From Paracoccus sp. C2R09 (GTDB lineage Bacteria; Pseudomonadota; Alphaproteobacteria; Rhodobacterales; Rhodobacteraceae): 64,000 nucleotides of DNA. The translations under genes were made by a program, and so were the position numbers. This document shows, piece by piece, positions 29,381 to 37,075 of the stretch. The stretch is taken from contig NZ_JAHKQB010000029.1 in NCBI RefSeq assembly GCF_018860625.1, positions 186,001 through 250,000 of the forward strand. Reading direction: 5' to 3'. Below the pieces are notes generated by a model that was not told the origin of the DNA, ran no database searches, and saw nothing but the letters and a program-made list of their open reading frames with translations. Numbering within the stretch: the stretch's first letter is position 1; every line of letters starts with the position of its first letter.

Positions 29381-30538
29381 ATGCGACGTATCTCGATTTT
29401 CGGCGCGACCGGCTCGGTCGGCGCGAATGGCGTGGATCTGATCCGCGATGCGGGCGGCCCCGAAGCCTATCGGACCGTGGCCCTGACCGGCGGCCGGAAT
29501 ATCGCGCGGCTTGCGGAAATGGCGCGCGAATTGCAGGCCGAGATCGCCGTCACCGCGCATGAGGATTGCCTGCCCGAACTGCGCGACGCGCTGGCGGGCA
29601 GCGGCGTTCGCGCGGCGGCGGGGAGCAATGCGCTGATCGAGGCCGCGTCGATGCCTGCCGATTGGGTCCTGTCCTCGATCGTCGGTTCGGCAGGGCTGGC
29701 ACCGGGGCTGACGGCGCTGGCTCAGGGCGGCACGTTGGCGCTTGCCAACAAGGAATCGCTGGTCTGCGCAGGCGGTCTTCTGCGCGACACGGCGGCGGCC
29801 TCGGGTGCCAAGATACTTCCGGTGGACAGCGAACATTCGGCTGTTTTTCAGGCGCTTGGGTCGGACAACCTCGAATCCGTCAAGGAGGTGGTCATCACCG
29901 CATCGGGCGGGGCCTTCCGCGACTGGCCGCTGGAACGGCTGGCAGCCGCCACCGTGGCCGAGGCCTCGACCCATCCCAACTGGGCGATGGGTCAGCGCAT
30001 CACCATCGACAGCGCGTCGATGTTCAACAAGGCGATGGAGGTGATCGAGGCGCATGAGCTGTTCGGCCTGTCGCCCGACCGGATCCGCGTCCTGGTCCAT
30101 CCCGAAAGCATCATCCACGCGATGGTCACCCATCACGACGGGGGCTCCATCGCGCATCTGGGCGCGCCCGACATGCGCCATGCCATCGGCTTCGCGCTGA
30201 ACTGGCCGGAACGCCGTCCGCTGCCTGTGCCCGCACTGGATCTGGCCGCGCTCGGGCAGCTGACCTTCCGCGAACCCGACGAGCTTCGCTGGCCCGCCCT
30301 GCGTCTTGCGCGCGAGGTGATGCAGGCCGGCGGCGCGGCAGGTGCGGTGTTCAATGCCGCCAAGGAACAGGCGCTGGACGATTTCATCGCCGGTCGCATC
30401 GGATTCACCGACATGGGCCCGCGGGTCGAGACCACGCTGGCGACCCTGTCCGCCCAGCCCGGTTTCGGCCATGCGCCCGACACGCTTGATACCGTCCTGC
30501 AATGGGACCGCGCCGCAAGGCAGGAGGCCCGCGCATGA
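29381..30538 (+). CDS. dxr: 1-deoxy-D-xylulose-5-phosphate reductoisomerase
   Basis: Second step of the MEP isoprenoid pathway (DXP to MEP, NADPH, divalent metal), 385 residues. The NADPH motif is IFGATGSVGANG at the N-terminus. The metal and substrate region is ALANKESLVCAGGLL with PVDSEHSAVFQAL. The C-terminal loop contains SASMFNKAMEVIEAH. It overlaps rseP by four bases. Confidence 0.96.
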   Translation: MRRISIFGATGSVGANGVDLIRDAGGPEAYRTVALTGGRNIARLAEMARELQAEIAVTAHEDCLPELRDALAGSGVRAAAGSNALIEAASMPADWVLSSIVGSAGLAPGLTALAQGGTLALANKESLVCAGGLLRDTAAASGAKILPVDSEHSAVFQALGSDNLESVKEVVITASGGAFRDWPLERLAAATVAEASTHPNWAMGQRITIDSASMFNKAMEVIEAHELFGLSPDRIRVLVHPESIIHAMVTHHDGGSIAHLGAPDMRHAIGFALNWPERRPLPVPALDLAALGQLTFREPDELRWPALRLAREVMQAGGAAGAVFNAAKEQALDDFIAGRIGFTDMGPRVETTLATLSAQPGFGHAPDTLDTVLQWDRAARQEARA

Positions 30539-31857
30539 TCGCCCCGTTTCTCGACACCATCTGGACCCTTGCGGCATTCGTGACCGCCCTGGCAGTCATC
30601 GTCACGGTCCATGAATACGGCCATTACATCGTCGGCCGCTGGTCCGGCATCCGGGCCGAGGTCTTCTCGGTCGGGTTCGGGCCGCGCCTGATCTCGCGCA
30701 GGGACCGGCGCGGCACCTTGTGGCAGGTCGCGGCGCTGCCGCTTGGCGGCTATGTCAGGTTCCTGGGCGATGCCAACGCCGCCAGTGCGGGAACCGGGCA
30801 GCAGGTCGATCCCGCGATGCGGCGGCGGACGCTGCATGGCGCGCCGCTCTGGGCGCGGTTCGCGACGCTGCTGGCCGGGCCGGTCTTCAATTTCATCCTG
30901 TCGATCCTGATCTTCGGCGGCTTTGCCATCGTGCAGGGCCTGCCGCAGGCCGAACCCCGTGTGGGCAGCATCGCCGCCGCGCCCCCTTCGGTCACGAACG
31001 AGCTGCAGCCGGGCGATCGCATCCTGGCCGTGGGCGACATCCCGGTCGAGACCTGGGGCGATCTGGGCCGCGCATCGAACGCGCTGCCGCTGGCGCCCGT
31101 GCAGGACTGGACCGTGGAACGCGACGGGCAGCGCATGACCGTTGCCGGCCCCGATCCGATGCCCGCGCGCATCACGGGCGTGGCGCCGCGCAGCGCCGCC
31201 GTGGATGCAGGGCTGCGCGGCGGCGACGTCGTGGTGGCGATCGACGGCGCGCCCGTCAGCCGCTTCGACCAGCTGCGTCAGGCGGTCGAGGCCGCAGGCG
31301 GCCAACCCATCGACCTGACCGTCTGGCGCGAGGGTCAGGGCCGCATGGATCTGACGCTGACCCCGCGCCTGTCGGATCTGCCCGCCGAGGGCGGCGGCTT
31401 CGAGCAACGCTGGCTGATCGGCGTGACCGGCGGCGAAAGCTTCTTCACCGCCGAGACCCGCCGCGCCGGCCCGCTCGAGGCGCTGCGCATCGGCGTCGTC
31501 CAGACCTGGGGGATCATCACATCGTCCCTGCTGGGGATGTGGGCGATGATCACCGGACAGATCGGCACCTGCAACCTGGGCGGCGCGATCAGCATCGCCG
31601 AGAGCACGGGACAGGCCGCCAGCGCGGGGGGTGCGAACTTCCTGTGGTGGATCGCGGTCCTGTCGGCGGCCATCGGTTTCCTGAACCTGCTGCCCATCCC
31701 GGTCCTCGATGGCGGGCACCTGATGTTCTATGCCTACGAGGCCGTGGCGGGGCGTCCGCCCTCGGACCGGGTGCTGAACGCGTTGACGGCCATGGGCATG
31801 GCGATCGTGCTGACGCTGATGATTTTCGGACTTACGAACGATCTTTTGTGCCCCTGA
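30535..31857 (+). CDS. rseP: site-2 intramembrane zinc metalloprotease
   Basis: RseP-type protease cutting anti-sigma factors or signal peptides within the membrane, 440 residues. The zinc motif is HEYGH (26-30), with the third ligand in LLPIPVLDGGHLMFY. Two PDZ-like regions lie between, and the first membrane segments flank the zinc site. ATGA overlap with dxr. It probably shares expression with bamA, although bamA also has its own promoter-like sequence. Confidence 0.95.
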   Translation: MIAPFLDTIWTLAAFVTALAVIVTVHEYGHYIVGRWSGIRAEVFSVGFGPRLISRRDRRGTLWQVAALPLGGYVRFLGDANAASAGTGQQVDPAMRRRTLHGAPLWARFATLLAGPVFNFILSILIFGGFAIVQGLPQAEPRVGSIAAAPPSVTNELQPGDRILAVGDIPVETWGDLGRASNALPLAPVQDWTVERDGQRMTVAGPDPMPARITGVAPRSAAVDAGLRGGDVVVAIDGAPVSRFDQLRQAVEAAGGQPIDLTVWREGQGRMDLTLTPRLSDLPAEGGGFEQRWLIGVTGGESFFTAETRRAGPLEALRIGVVQTWGIITSSLLGMWAMITGQIGTCNLGGAISIAESTGQAASAGGANFLWWIAVLSAAIGFLNLLPIPVLDGGHLMFYAYEAVAGRPPSDRVLNALTAMGMAIVLTLMIFGLTNDLLCP

Positions 31858-31870
31858 CGGCGATGCGCTT

Positions 31871-31899
31871 TTGACAGGCGCACCCGCTTGGGGATACAG
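31871..31899 (+). promoter_or_regulatory. candidate bamA promoter
   Basis: TTGACA (31871-31876), 17-bp spacer, ATACAG (31894-31899), or GATACA with a 16-bp spacer. The -35 matches consensus perfectly. Leader of about 55 bases to bamA. Confidence 0.6.
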
Positions 31900-31960
31900 A
31901 ATTGTGCAAAAGAACAGGCCCCGCAGGGGTCGATGCAGGCTGAATCGAAGAGGGGCTGGG

Positions 31961-34261
31961 ATGGAACGGAAACTGGGCAAGGGCGCGGTCGCGCTGATGG
32001 CGTCCCTGGCGATGACTGTGCCTGCGGGGCTGATGCCCACGCCGGCCCAGGCGGTCGTCTTCAACGACATCCGCGTCGAGGGGAACAACCAGATCGAGAC
32101 CGGCGCCGTCCTGTCCTATCTGGACATCCCGCAGGGACGCGACGTGGGGGCGGGCGACATCAATGCCGGCCTGCAGCGGCTGCAGAATTCCGGGCTGTTC
32201 GAAACGGTCGAACTGGTCCCGCAGGGCGGCACGCTGGTCGTGCGCGTCAGCGAATATCCCATCGTCAACCGCATCAACTTCGAGGGCAATCGCCGCATCA
32301 ACGACGAGCGTCTGGCCGAGATCGTCAAGAGCCAGTCGCGCCGGGTCTATCAGCCCAGCCAGGCCATCGCCGATGCGCGCACCATCGCAGAGGTCTATGC
32401 CTCGGAGGGGCGCCTGGCGGCGCGCGTCGATCCCAAGATCATCCGTCGCGGCAACAACAACGTGGACCTGGTCTTCGAGATCAAGGAAGGCGATGTCACC
32501 GAGATCGAGCGCCTGAGCTTCACCGGCAACCGCGCATTCTCGGATCGCAGGCTGCGCAACGTGCTGCAGACCAAGCAGGCGGGCCTGCTGCGGACCTTCA
32601 TCCGCCGCGATACCTTCGCGCCGGAACGCATCTCGCTGGATGAACAGCTGCTGACCGATTTCTACCGCTCGCGCGGTTATGCCGATTTCAAGGTGCAGGG
32701 CGTGGCATCCGAGATCGCGCGCGAACGCGATGCGTTCTTCATCACCTTCAACATCCAGGAAGGTCCGCGTTACCGCTTCGGCAATGTCACGACCGTATCG
32801 GAGATTCCGGGCGTCGATGCCGCGGCCTTCGCCGCCCAGAGCCGCATCAAGCGCGGCGAGGTCTACAACCCCTCGGTCATCGACGTGTCGATCCGCCGGA
32901 TGGAGACCATCGCCATCCAGCAGCAGCTGAACTTCGTCAATATCGAGCCGCGCGTGACCCGCAACGCGCAGACCGGCCTGCTGGACCTGACCTTCGCCCT
33001 GACCCGCGGCCAGCGCGTCTTTGTCGAACGCATCGACATCGAGGGCAACACCACCACCCTGGACGAGGTGATCCGCCGCCAGTTCACCACCGTCGAAGGC
33101 GACCCCTTCAACGCGCGAGAGATCCGCAATTCGGCCGAACGCGTGCGCGCCCTGGGCTATTTCGCGGATGCGCAGGTCAACACGCGCGAAGGTTCGGACC
33201 CGAGCCAGGTCGTCGTGGGCGTCAATGTCGAGGAACAGCCGACCGGCTCGTTGTCCTTCGGCGCCTCCTATGGCGTCAGCAGCGGCGTCGGCCTGACCGC
33301 ATCGCTGTCCGAGCGGAACTTCCTCGGGCGGGGGCAGACGGTCGGCGTCACCATCTCGACCGATTCCGACGATCGCGAAGGCGATTTCACCTTCATCGAG
33401 CCCTTCTTCCTGGGCCGCGACCTGAAGGCGGGGCTGAACCTGAACTATACCGCGTCGGATGACGATGACGGCGATTACAACACCCGCAGCCTGTCGTTCA
33501 AACCGTCGCTGGAATTCCCGGTTTCCGACAATGGCCGCCTCGAAGTCCGCTATACCATCTCCGAGAACAAGCTGGACGACGTGGACGAGGACAGCTCGCA
33601 GATCCTGCAGGACGAGGCCGGCACCCGTCTCAGCTCGGCGCTCGGCTATACCTACAGCTGGGATTCGCGGCGCACGGGGCTGGACCCGCTGAACGCCTAT
33701 CGCCTGCGCTTCTCGCAGGACATCGCGGGTGCGGGCGGCGATACCAAGACGATCGAGACCTCGGTCCTGGCGGGCGTCGAGTCGACCGCATGGCGCGACG
33801 ACGTGACCCTGCGCGCCGAGGTCGAGGCGGGTGCGGTCTATGCCTATGACGATTACGACACCTGGATCATCGACCGCTTCGGCACCGGCAGCCGCGTGCG
33901 CGGTTTCGAATCCGGCGGCTACGGCCCCCGCGACATCAGCGCCGACAACCAGGACACGCTTGGCGGCAACTACTATTGGGCCGCACGGGCCGAGGCGCAG
34001 TTCCCGATCGGCCTGCCCGAGGAATACGGCATCCAGGGCGGGTTGTTCGCGGATGTCGGCTCGCTCTGGGGGCTGGACAACACGGTTGGCACCGACGGGA
34101 CCGAGATCGACGACGACATGTATGTCCGTGCCGCCATCGGTGCCTCGATCTATTGGACGACGCCCATCGGGCCGCTGCGCTTCAACTTCTCGCACGCCGT
34201 GCGCAAGGAGGATTACGACGAGGTGCAGAACTTCGACCTGACCATCCAGACCACCTTCTGA
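31961..34261 (+). CDS. bamA: outer membrane protein assembly factor BamA
   Basis: Essential Omp85 insertase of the outer membrane, 766 residues. The signal peptide ends near TPAQA (about residue 31). Five POTRA repeats follow (first VFNDIRVEGNNQIETGAV; later RVFVERIDIEGNTTTLDEV). The C-terminal 16-strand barrel ends in aromatic F (TIQTTF). Start at 31961, not the upstream in-frame ATG. Its TGA overlaps the ompH ATG by one base. Confidence 0.97.
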   Translation: MERKLGKGAVALMASLAMTVPAGLMPTPAQAVVFNDIRVEGNNQIETGAVLSYLDIPQGRDVGAGDINAGLQRLQNSGLFETVELVPQGGTLVVRVSEYPIVNRINFEGNRRINDERLAEIVKSQSRRVYQPSQAIADARTIAEVYASEGRLAARVDPKIIRRGNNNVDLVFEIKEGDVTEIERLSFTGNRAFSDRRLRNVLQTKQAGLLRTFIRRDTFAPERISLDEQLLTDFYRSRGYADFKVQGVASEIARERDAFFITFNIQEGPRYRFGNVTTVSEIPGVDAAAFAAQSRIKRGEVYNPSVIDVSIRRMETIAIQQQLNFVNIEPRVTRNAQTGLLDLTFALTRGQRVFVERIDIEGNTTTLDEVIRRQFTTVEGDPFNAREIRNSAERVRALGYFADAQVNTREGSDPSQVVVGVNVEEQPTGSLSFGASYGVSSGVGLTASLSERNFLGRGQTVGVTISTDSDDREGDFTFIEPFFLGRDLKAGLNLNYTASDDDDGDYNTRSLSFKPSLEFPVSDNGRLEVRYTISENKLDDVDEDSSQILQDEAGTRLSSALGYTYSWDSRRTGLDPLNAYRLRFSQDIAGAGGDTKTIETSVLAGVESTAWRDDVTLRAEVEAGAVYAYDDYDTWIIDRFGTGSRVRGFESGGYGPRDISADNQDTLGGNYYWAARAEAQFPIGLPEEYGIQGGLFADVGSLWGLDNTVGTDGTEIDDDMYVRAAIGASIYWTTPIGPLRFNFSHAVRKEDYDEVQNFDLTIQTTF

Positions 34262-34965
34262 TGAAGGGACTGGCGCGTGCGGGGCTGATCGCGTGGCTGG
34301 GCCTGTGGCCCGCCGCGCTGTCGGCGCAGGACGCCGAACCCCTGGCGCCGCAGATGCCGGGGGTGGATACCGAACGGCAGACCGCGCCTGCCGCCGATCT
34401 GCCCAACAGCACCATCGCGACGGGCGACGGATCGACCCTGCCGGTGGCGCCGATCCTGACGCTGGACCAGGATGCGCTGTATCTGGGATCCGCCTGGGGT
34501 CTGCGCGCGCAGCGCGTGCTCGAGGCCGAGGGCGACAAGGTCGCCGCCGAGAACGAGCGTCTGACCGAGATGCTGTCTGCCGAAGAGGCCGACCTGACCG
34601 AACGTCGTGCCGAACTGCCCCCCGCCGAATTCCGCCGCCTGGCCGAGAATTTCGACCTGCGCGCGACCGAGATCCGCCGCGAACGGGCGCAGATCGTCCA
34701 GGACCTGAACGACTGGGCCGAGGAGGATCGCGTCGCCTTCTTCCGCGCGGCGCTGCCCGCGATGGGGCAGGCCATGCAGGATCGCGGGGCGGTGGCCGTG
34801 CTGGATCGCCGGACGGTCTTCGTGTCGCTGGACGCCATCGACGTGACCGAGGATCTGATCGCCGTGATGGACGATCAGATCGGCGATGGTGAAGGCGCGG
34901 TCCCGCTGCCCGATATCGACCGTTCAGGGCAGTCGGGACAGCCGGTCGATCAGCAGGGCGAATAG
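34261..34965 (+). CDS. OmpH/Skp-like periplasmic chaperone
   Basis: A 234-residue Skp/OmpH family protein delivering outer membrane proteins to BamA. The signal peptide ends about residue 23 (AALSAQDAEP). The family core starts at PILTLDQDALYLGSAWG and is followed by a long charged coiled coil (about 97-170). It is coupled to bamA by TGATG. The last 42 bases overlap the 3' end of the convergent nucleoside hydrolase gene. The fabZ and lpxA genes that often follow in proteobacteria are not here. Confidence 0.9.
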   Translation: MKGLARAGLIAWLGLWPAALSAQDAEPLAPQMPGVDTERQTAPAADLPNSTIATGDGSTLPVAPILTLDQDALYLGSAWGLRAQRVLEAEGDKVAAENERLTEMLSAEEADLTERRAELPPAEFRRLAENFDLRATEIRRERAQIVQDLNDWAEEDRVAFFRAALPAMGQAMQDRGAVAVLDRRTVFVSLDAIDVTEDLIAVMDDQIGDGEGAVPLPDIDRSGQSGQPVDQQGE

Positions 34966-35859
34966 CCCATCGCGATCCACATCCTTCAGGAACAGCGCGT
35001 TGGGCGCGCGGTCGGTGACGCCCCACCAGTCGGCCACGGTCATGCCGGTCGTCAGGCGGCCCTCGGTCTCGATCTCGACATTGATGCGGCGGCCCTGGAA
35101 CAGCTGGGGCTGCAGCAGCCACGCGATGGTGCAGGGGTCGTGCAGGGGCGCGCCGCTGCTTCCGTATTTCTCGGTGTCGAAGCGTTCGAAGAAATCGGTC
35201 CAGCCCGCCACCGCGGGGCCGGTGCGGTTGGGCAGCGCGCGCAGATCCGCGATCCAGTCGGCGCTGGTCAGCGCCTTGTGCGTCACGTCCAGCGGCAGCA
35301 CGACCAGCGGCACGCCTGAGGCGAAGACCTCGGCCGCGGCCTCGGGATCGACGAAGATGTTGAACTCGGCCGCGGGGGTGATGTTGCCCACTTCGAAATA
35401 GGCGCCGCCCATCAGCACGATCTGCTGCACGCGGGCGATGATGTCGGGCGCGCGGCGGAACGCCTCGGCGATATTGGTCAGGGGGCCGATCGGGACCAGC
35501 GTGACGCTGCCCGCATCATGTTCGCGCAGGGTCTCGACGATGAAATCGACGGCATGGCGGTCCTGCAGCGGCAGGCCGGGCTCGGGCAGGTCCGTCCCGT
35601 CGAGGCCCGTGGACCCGTGGACATGTTCCGCCGTGACCAGGGGCCGCCCGAGCGGACGGTCGCAGCCCGCGAAGACGGGGACATCCGCGCCCGACAGCTC
35701 GACCACCTTGCGGGCATTCACCTGCGTCAGCGCCAAGGGCACGTTGCCCGCGACGGCGGTGATGCCCAGCACCTGCAGTTCGGGCGAGGCGAGGGCCGTC
35801 AGGATGGCCACGGCGTCGTCCTGCCCCGGATCGGTGTCGATGATGATCTTCTGTGGCAT
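34924..35859 (-). CDS. nucleoside hydrolase (inosine-uridine type)
   Basis: Hydrolyses N-glycosidic bonds of ribonucleosides for purine/pyrimidine salvage. It has 311 residues. The calcium/ribose site DTDPGQDDAVAI lies at the N-terminus, with VPIGPLTNIAEA and LMGGAY and the C-terminal HDPCTIAWLL histidine. Start at 35859 gives the family N-terminus (MPQKIIIDTDPG), so an upstream ATG at 35916 is rejected. The exact base preference cannot be read. It is downstream of the iron-binding-protein gene but separated by a terminator. Confidence 0.93.
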   Translation of the reverse strand: MPQKIIIDTDPGQDDAVAILTALASPELQVLGITAVAGNVPLALTQVNARKVVELSGADVPVFAGCDRPLGRPLVTAEHVHGSTGLDGTDLPEPGLPLQDRHAVDFIVETLREHDAGSVTLVPIGPLTNIAEAFRRAPDIIARVQQIVLMGGAYFEVGNITPAAEFNIFVDPEAAAEVFASGVPLVVLPLDVTHKALTSADWIADLRALPNRTGPAVAGWTDFFERFDTEKYGSSGAPLHDPCTIAWLLQPQLFQGRRINVEIETEGRLTTGMTVADWWGVTDRAPNALFLKDVDRDGLFALLIDRLSRLP

Positions 35860-35902
35860 GCCGCCCCCCGTTGTTCTTCGGCGCAAAGTCTTGCGCGGCA
35901 TG

Positions 35903-35936
35903 AAAAGGGGGCGCAAGCCCTTCCGCCCGCGCCCCC
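35903..35936 (-). terminator. terminator of the iron-binding protein gene
   Basis: On the minus strand an 8-bp stem GGGGGCGC / GCGCCCCC with a 14-base loop is followed by TTTT (AAAA at 35903-35906 on plus). Confidence 0.7.
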
Positions 35937-35959
35937 CGATTTCGCCGATGCGGCCCCGA

Positions 35960-36958
35960 TCAGCCGTCGAAATTCACTTCCTCGATCAGGTCCAGCGCCC
36001 TGGGGCGCAGTTCCGAGATCTCGGTCAGGGGCAGGTCGTCGGCGGTGAACTCGCCCCAGCTTGCGACCAGATCAGAGGCCGGGACGCCTTCGACGACCGG
36101 GAACTCGTTGTTGGTCTCGGCATAGATCGACTGGGCCTGATCGCTGACGAGGAAGTCCATCAGCTTCTTCGCGGCGTCGCTGTTGGGCGAGGCGTTGGTC
36201 ATCGCCACACCCGAGACGTTCACATGCGTGCCGCCATCCTCGAAGGTCGGGAACACGATGCGCACGCTGTCGGCCCATTCCTTCTGTTCGTCATCCTTCA
36301 GCATCGCACCCATGTAATAGGTGTTGCCCAGGCTGATGTCGCACTGTCCGGCCCAGATCGCCTTGACCTGATCGCGGTCGCCGCCTTCGGGGGGACGTGC
36401 CAGGTTCGCCTTGACGCCGTTCAACCATTCGCGGGTCTCCTCTTCGCCGTGATGGGCGATATAGGCGGCCGTCAGCGCGACGTTGTAGTCATGGGTGAAG
36501 CTGCGCGTGCAGATGCGGCCCTTCCATTTGGGATCGGCCAGATCCTCGTAGGTGGTCAGATCGCCATCGGCCACGCGATCCTTGCTGGCATAGACGATGC
36601 GCGCGCGGGTGGTCAGCGCGAACCAGCGATTGTCGCTGTCATGCAGGCTGTCGGGAATGCGGGCCAGGGCCTCGTCCTCGACGGGCTGCAGGACGCCCGC
36701 CTCCTTCAGCTCGCCCAGGCGGGCGACATCCACGGTCATCACCAGATCGGCGGGCGAACGGTCGCCCTCGGCCTGCAGGCGTTCGACCATGCCCTTGTCC
36801 ACATAGGCCAGGTTCACGTCGATCCCGGTCTCGGCGGTGAAGGCGTCGATCAGCGGCTGGATCAGCTCGGGCTGACGGTGGCTGTAGACGTTGACCTCCT
36901 GGGCCATGGCGGGAAGGGCGGCGCTGCCGGCCATCAGTGCAAGTGCGGTAAGGCGCAT
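35960..36958 (-). CDS. Fe(3+) ABC transporter periplasmic substrate-binding protein
   Basis: FutA/FbpA-type ferric-iron-binding protein of 332 residues. The signal peptide is residues 1-19 (ending LPAMAQE), followed by VNVYSHRQPELIQPLIDAF, the family start. The iron-ligand tyrosine pair lies in SLGNTYYMGAML. The start at 36958 follows CAGGAGGAACCC, so a long upstream extension in the same frame is rejected. No permease or ATPase gene is adjacent, so its transporter partners must be elsewhere. Divergent from the ABC-F gene across a gap with a 9-bp inverted repeat. Confidence 0.92.
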   Translation of the reverse strand: MRLTALALMAGSAALPAMAQEVNVYSHRQPELIQPLIDAFTAETGIDVNLAYVDKGMVERLQAEGDRSPADLVMTVDVARLGELKEAGVLQPVEDEALARIPDSLHDSDNRWFALTTRARIVYASKDRVADGDLTTYEDLADPKWKGRICTRSFTHDYNVALTAAYIAHHGEEETREWLNGVKANLARPPEGGDRDQVKAIWAGQCDISLGNTYYMGAMLKDDEQKEWADSVRIVFPTFEDGGTHVNVSGVAMTNASPNSDAAKKLMDFLVSDQAQSIYAETNNEFPVVEGVPASDLVASWGEFTADDLPLTEISELRPRALDLIEEVNFDG

Positions 36959-37009
36959 GGGTTCCTCCTGATGCAGTCGAACGCAGCCATCGCAATCCTG
37001 ACCGAACTT

Positions 37010-37045
37010 GTCAATCTGGGCGGCGCGCGCACGCGACAGATTGAC
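37010..37045. repeat. 9-bp inverted repeat between divergent genes
   Basis: GTCAATCTG (37010-37018) and CAGATTGAC (37037-37045) with an 18-bp spacer. Each outer end contains a TTGAC -35-like element facing outward, one for the iron-binding protein gene and one for the ABC-F gene. It may be an operator or a coincidence of paired -35 boxes. Confidence 0.45.
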
Positions 37046-37069
37046 CATGGCGCCTGCAGGGGCTAGGGC
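37041..37069 (+). promoter_or_regulatory. candidate promoter giving a leaderless ABC-F mRNA
   Basis: TTGACC (37041-37046), 17-bp spacer, TAGGGC (37064-37069). The expected start, about seven bases further on, coincides with the ATG at 37076. Confidence 0.45.
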
Positions 37070-37075
37070 GCGATC

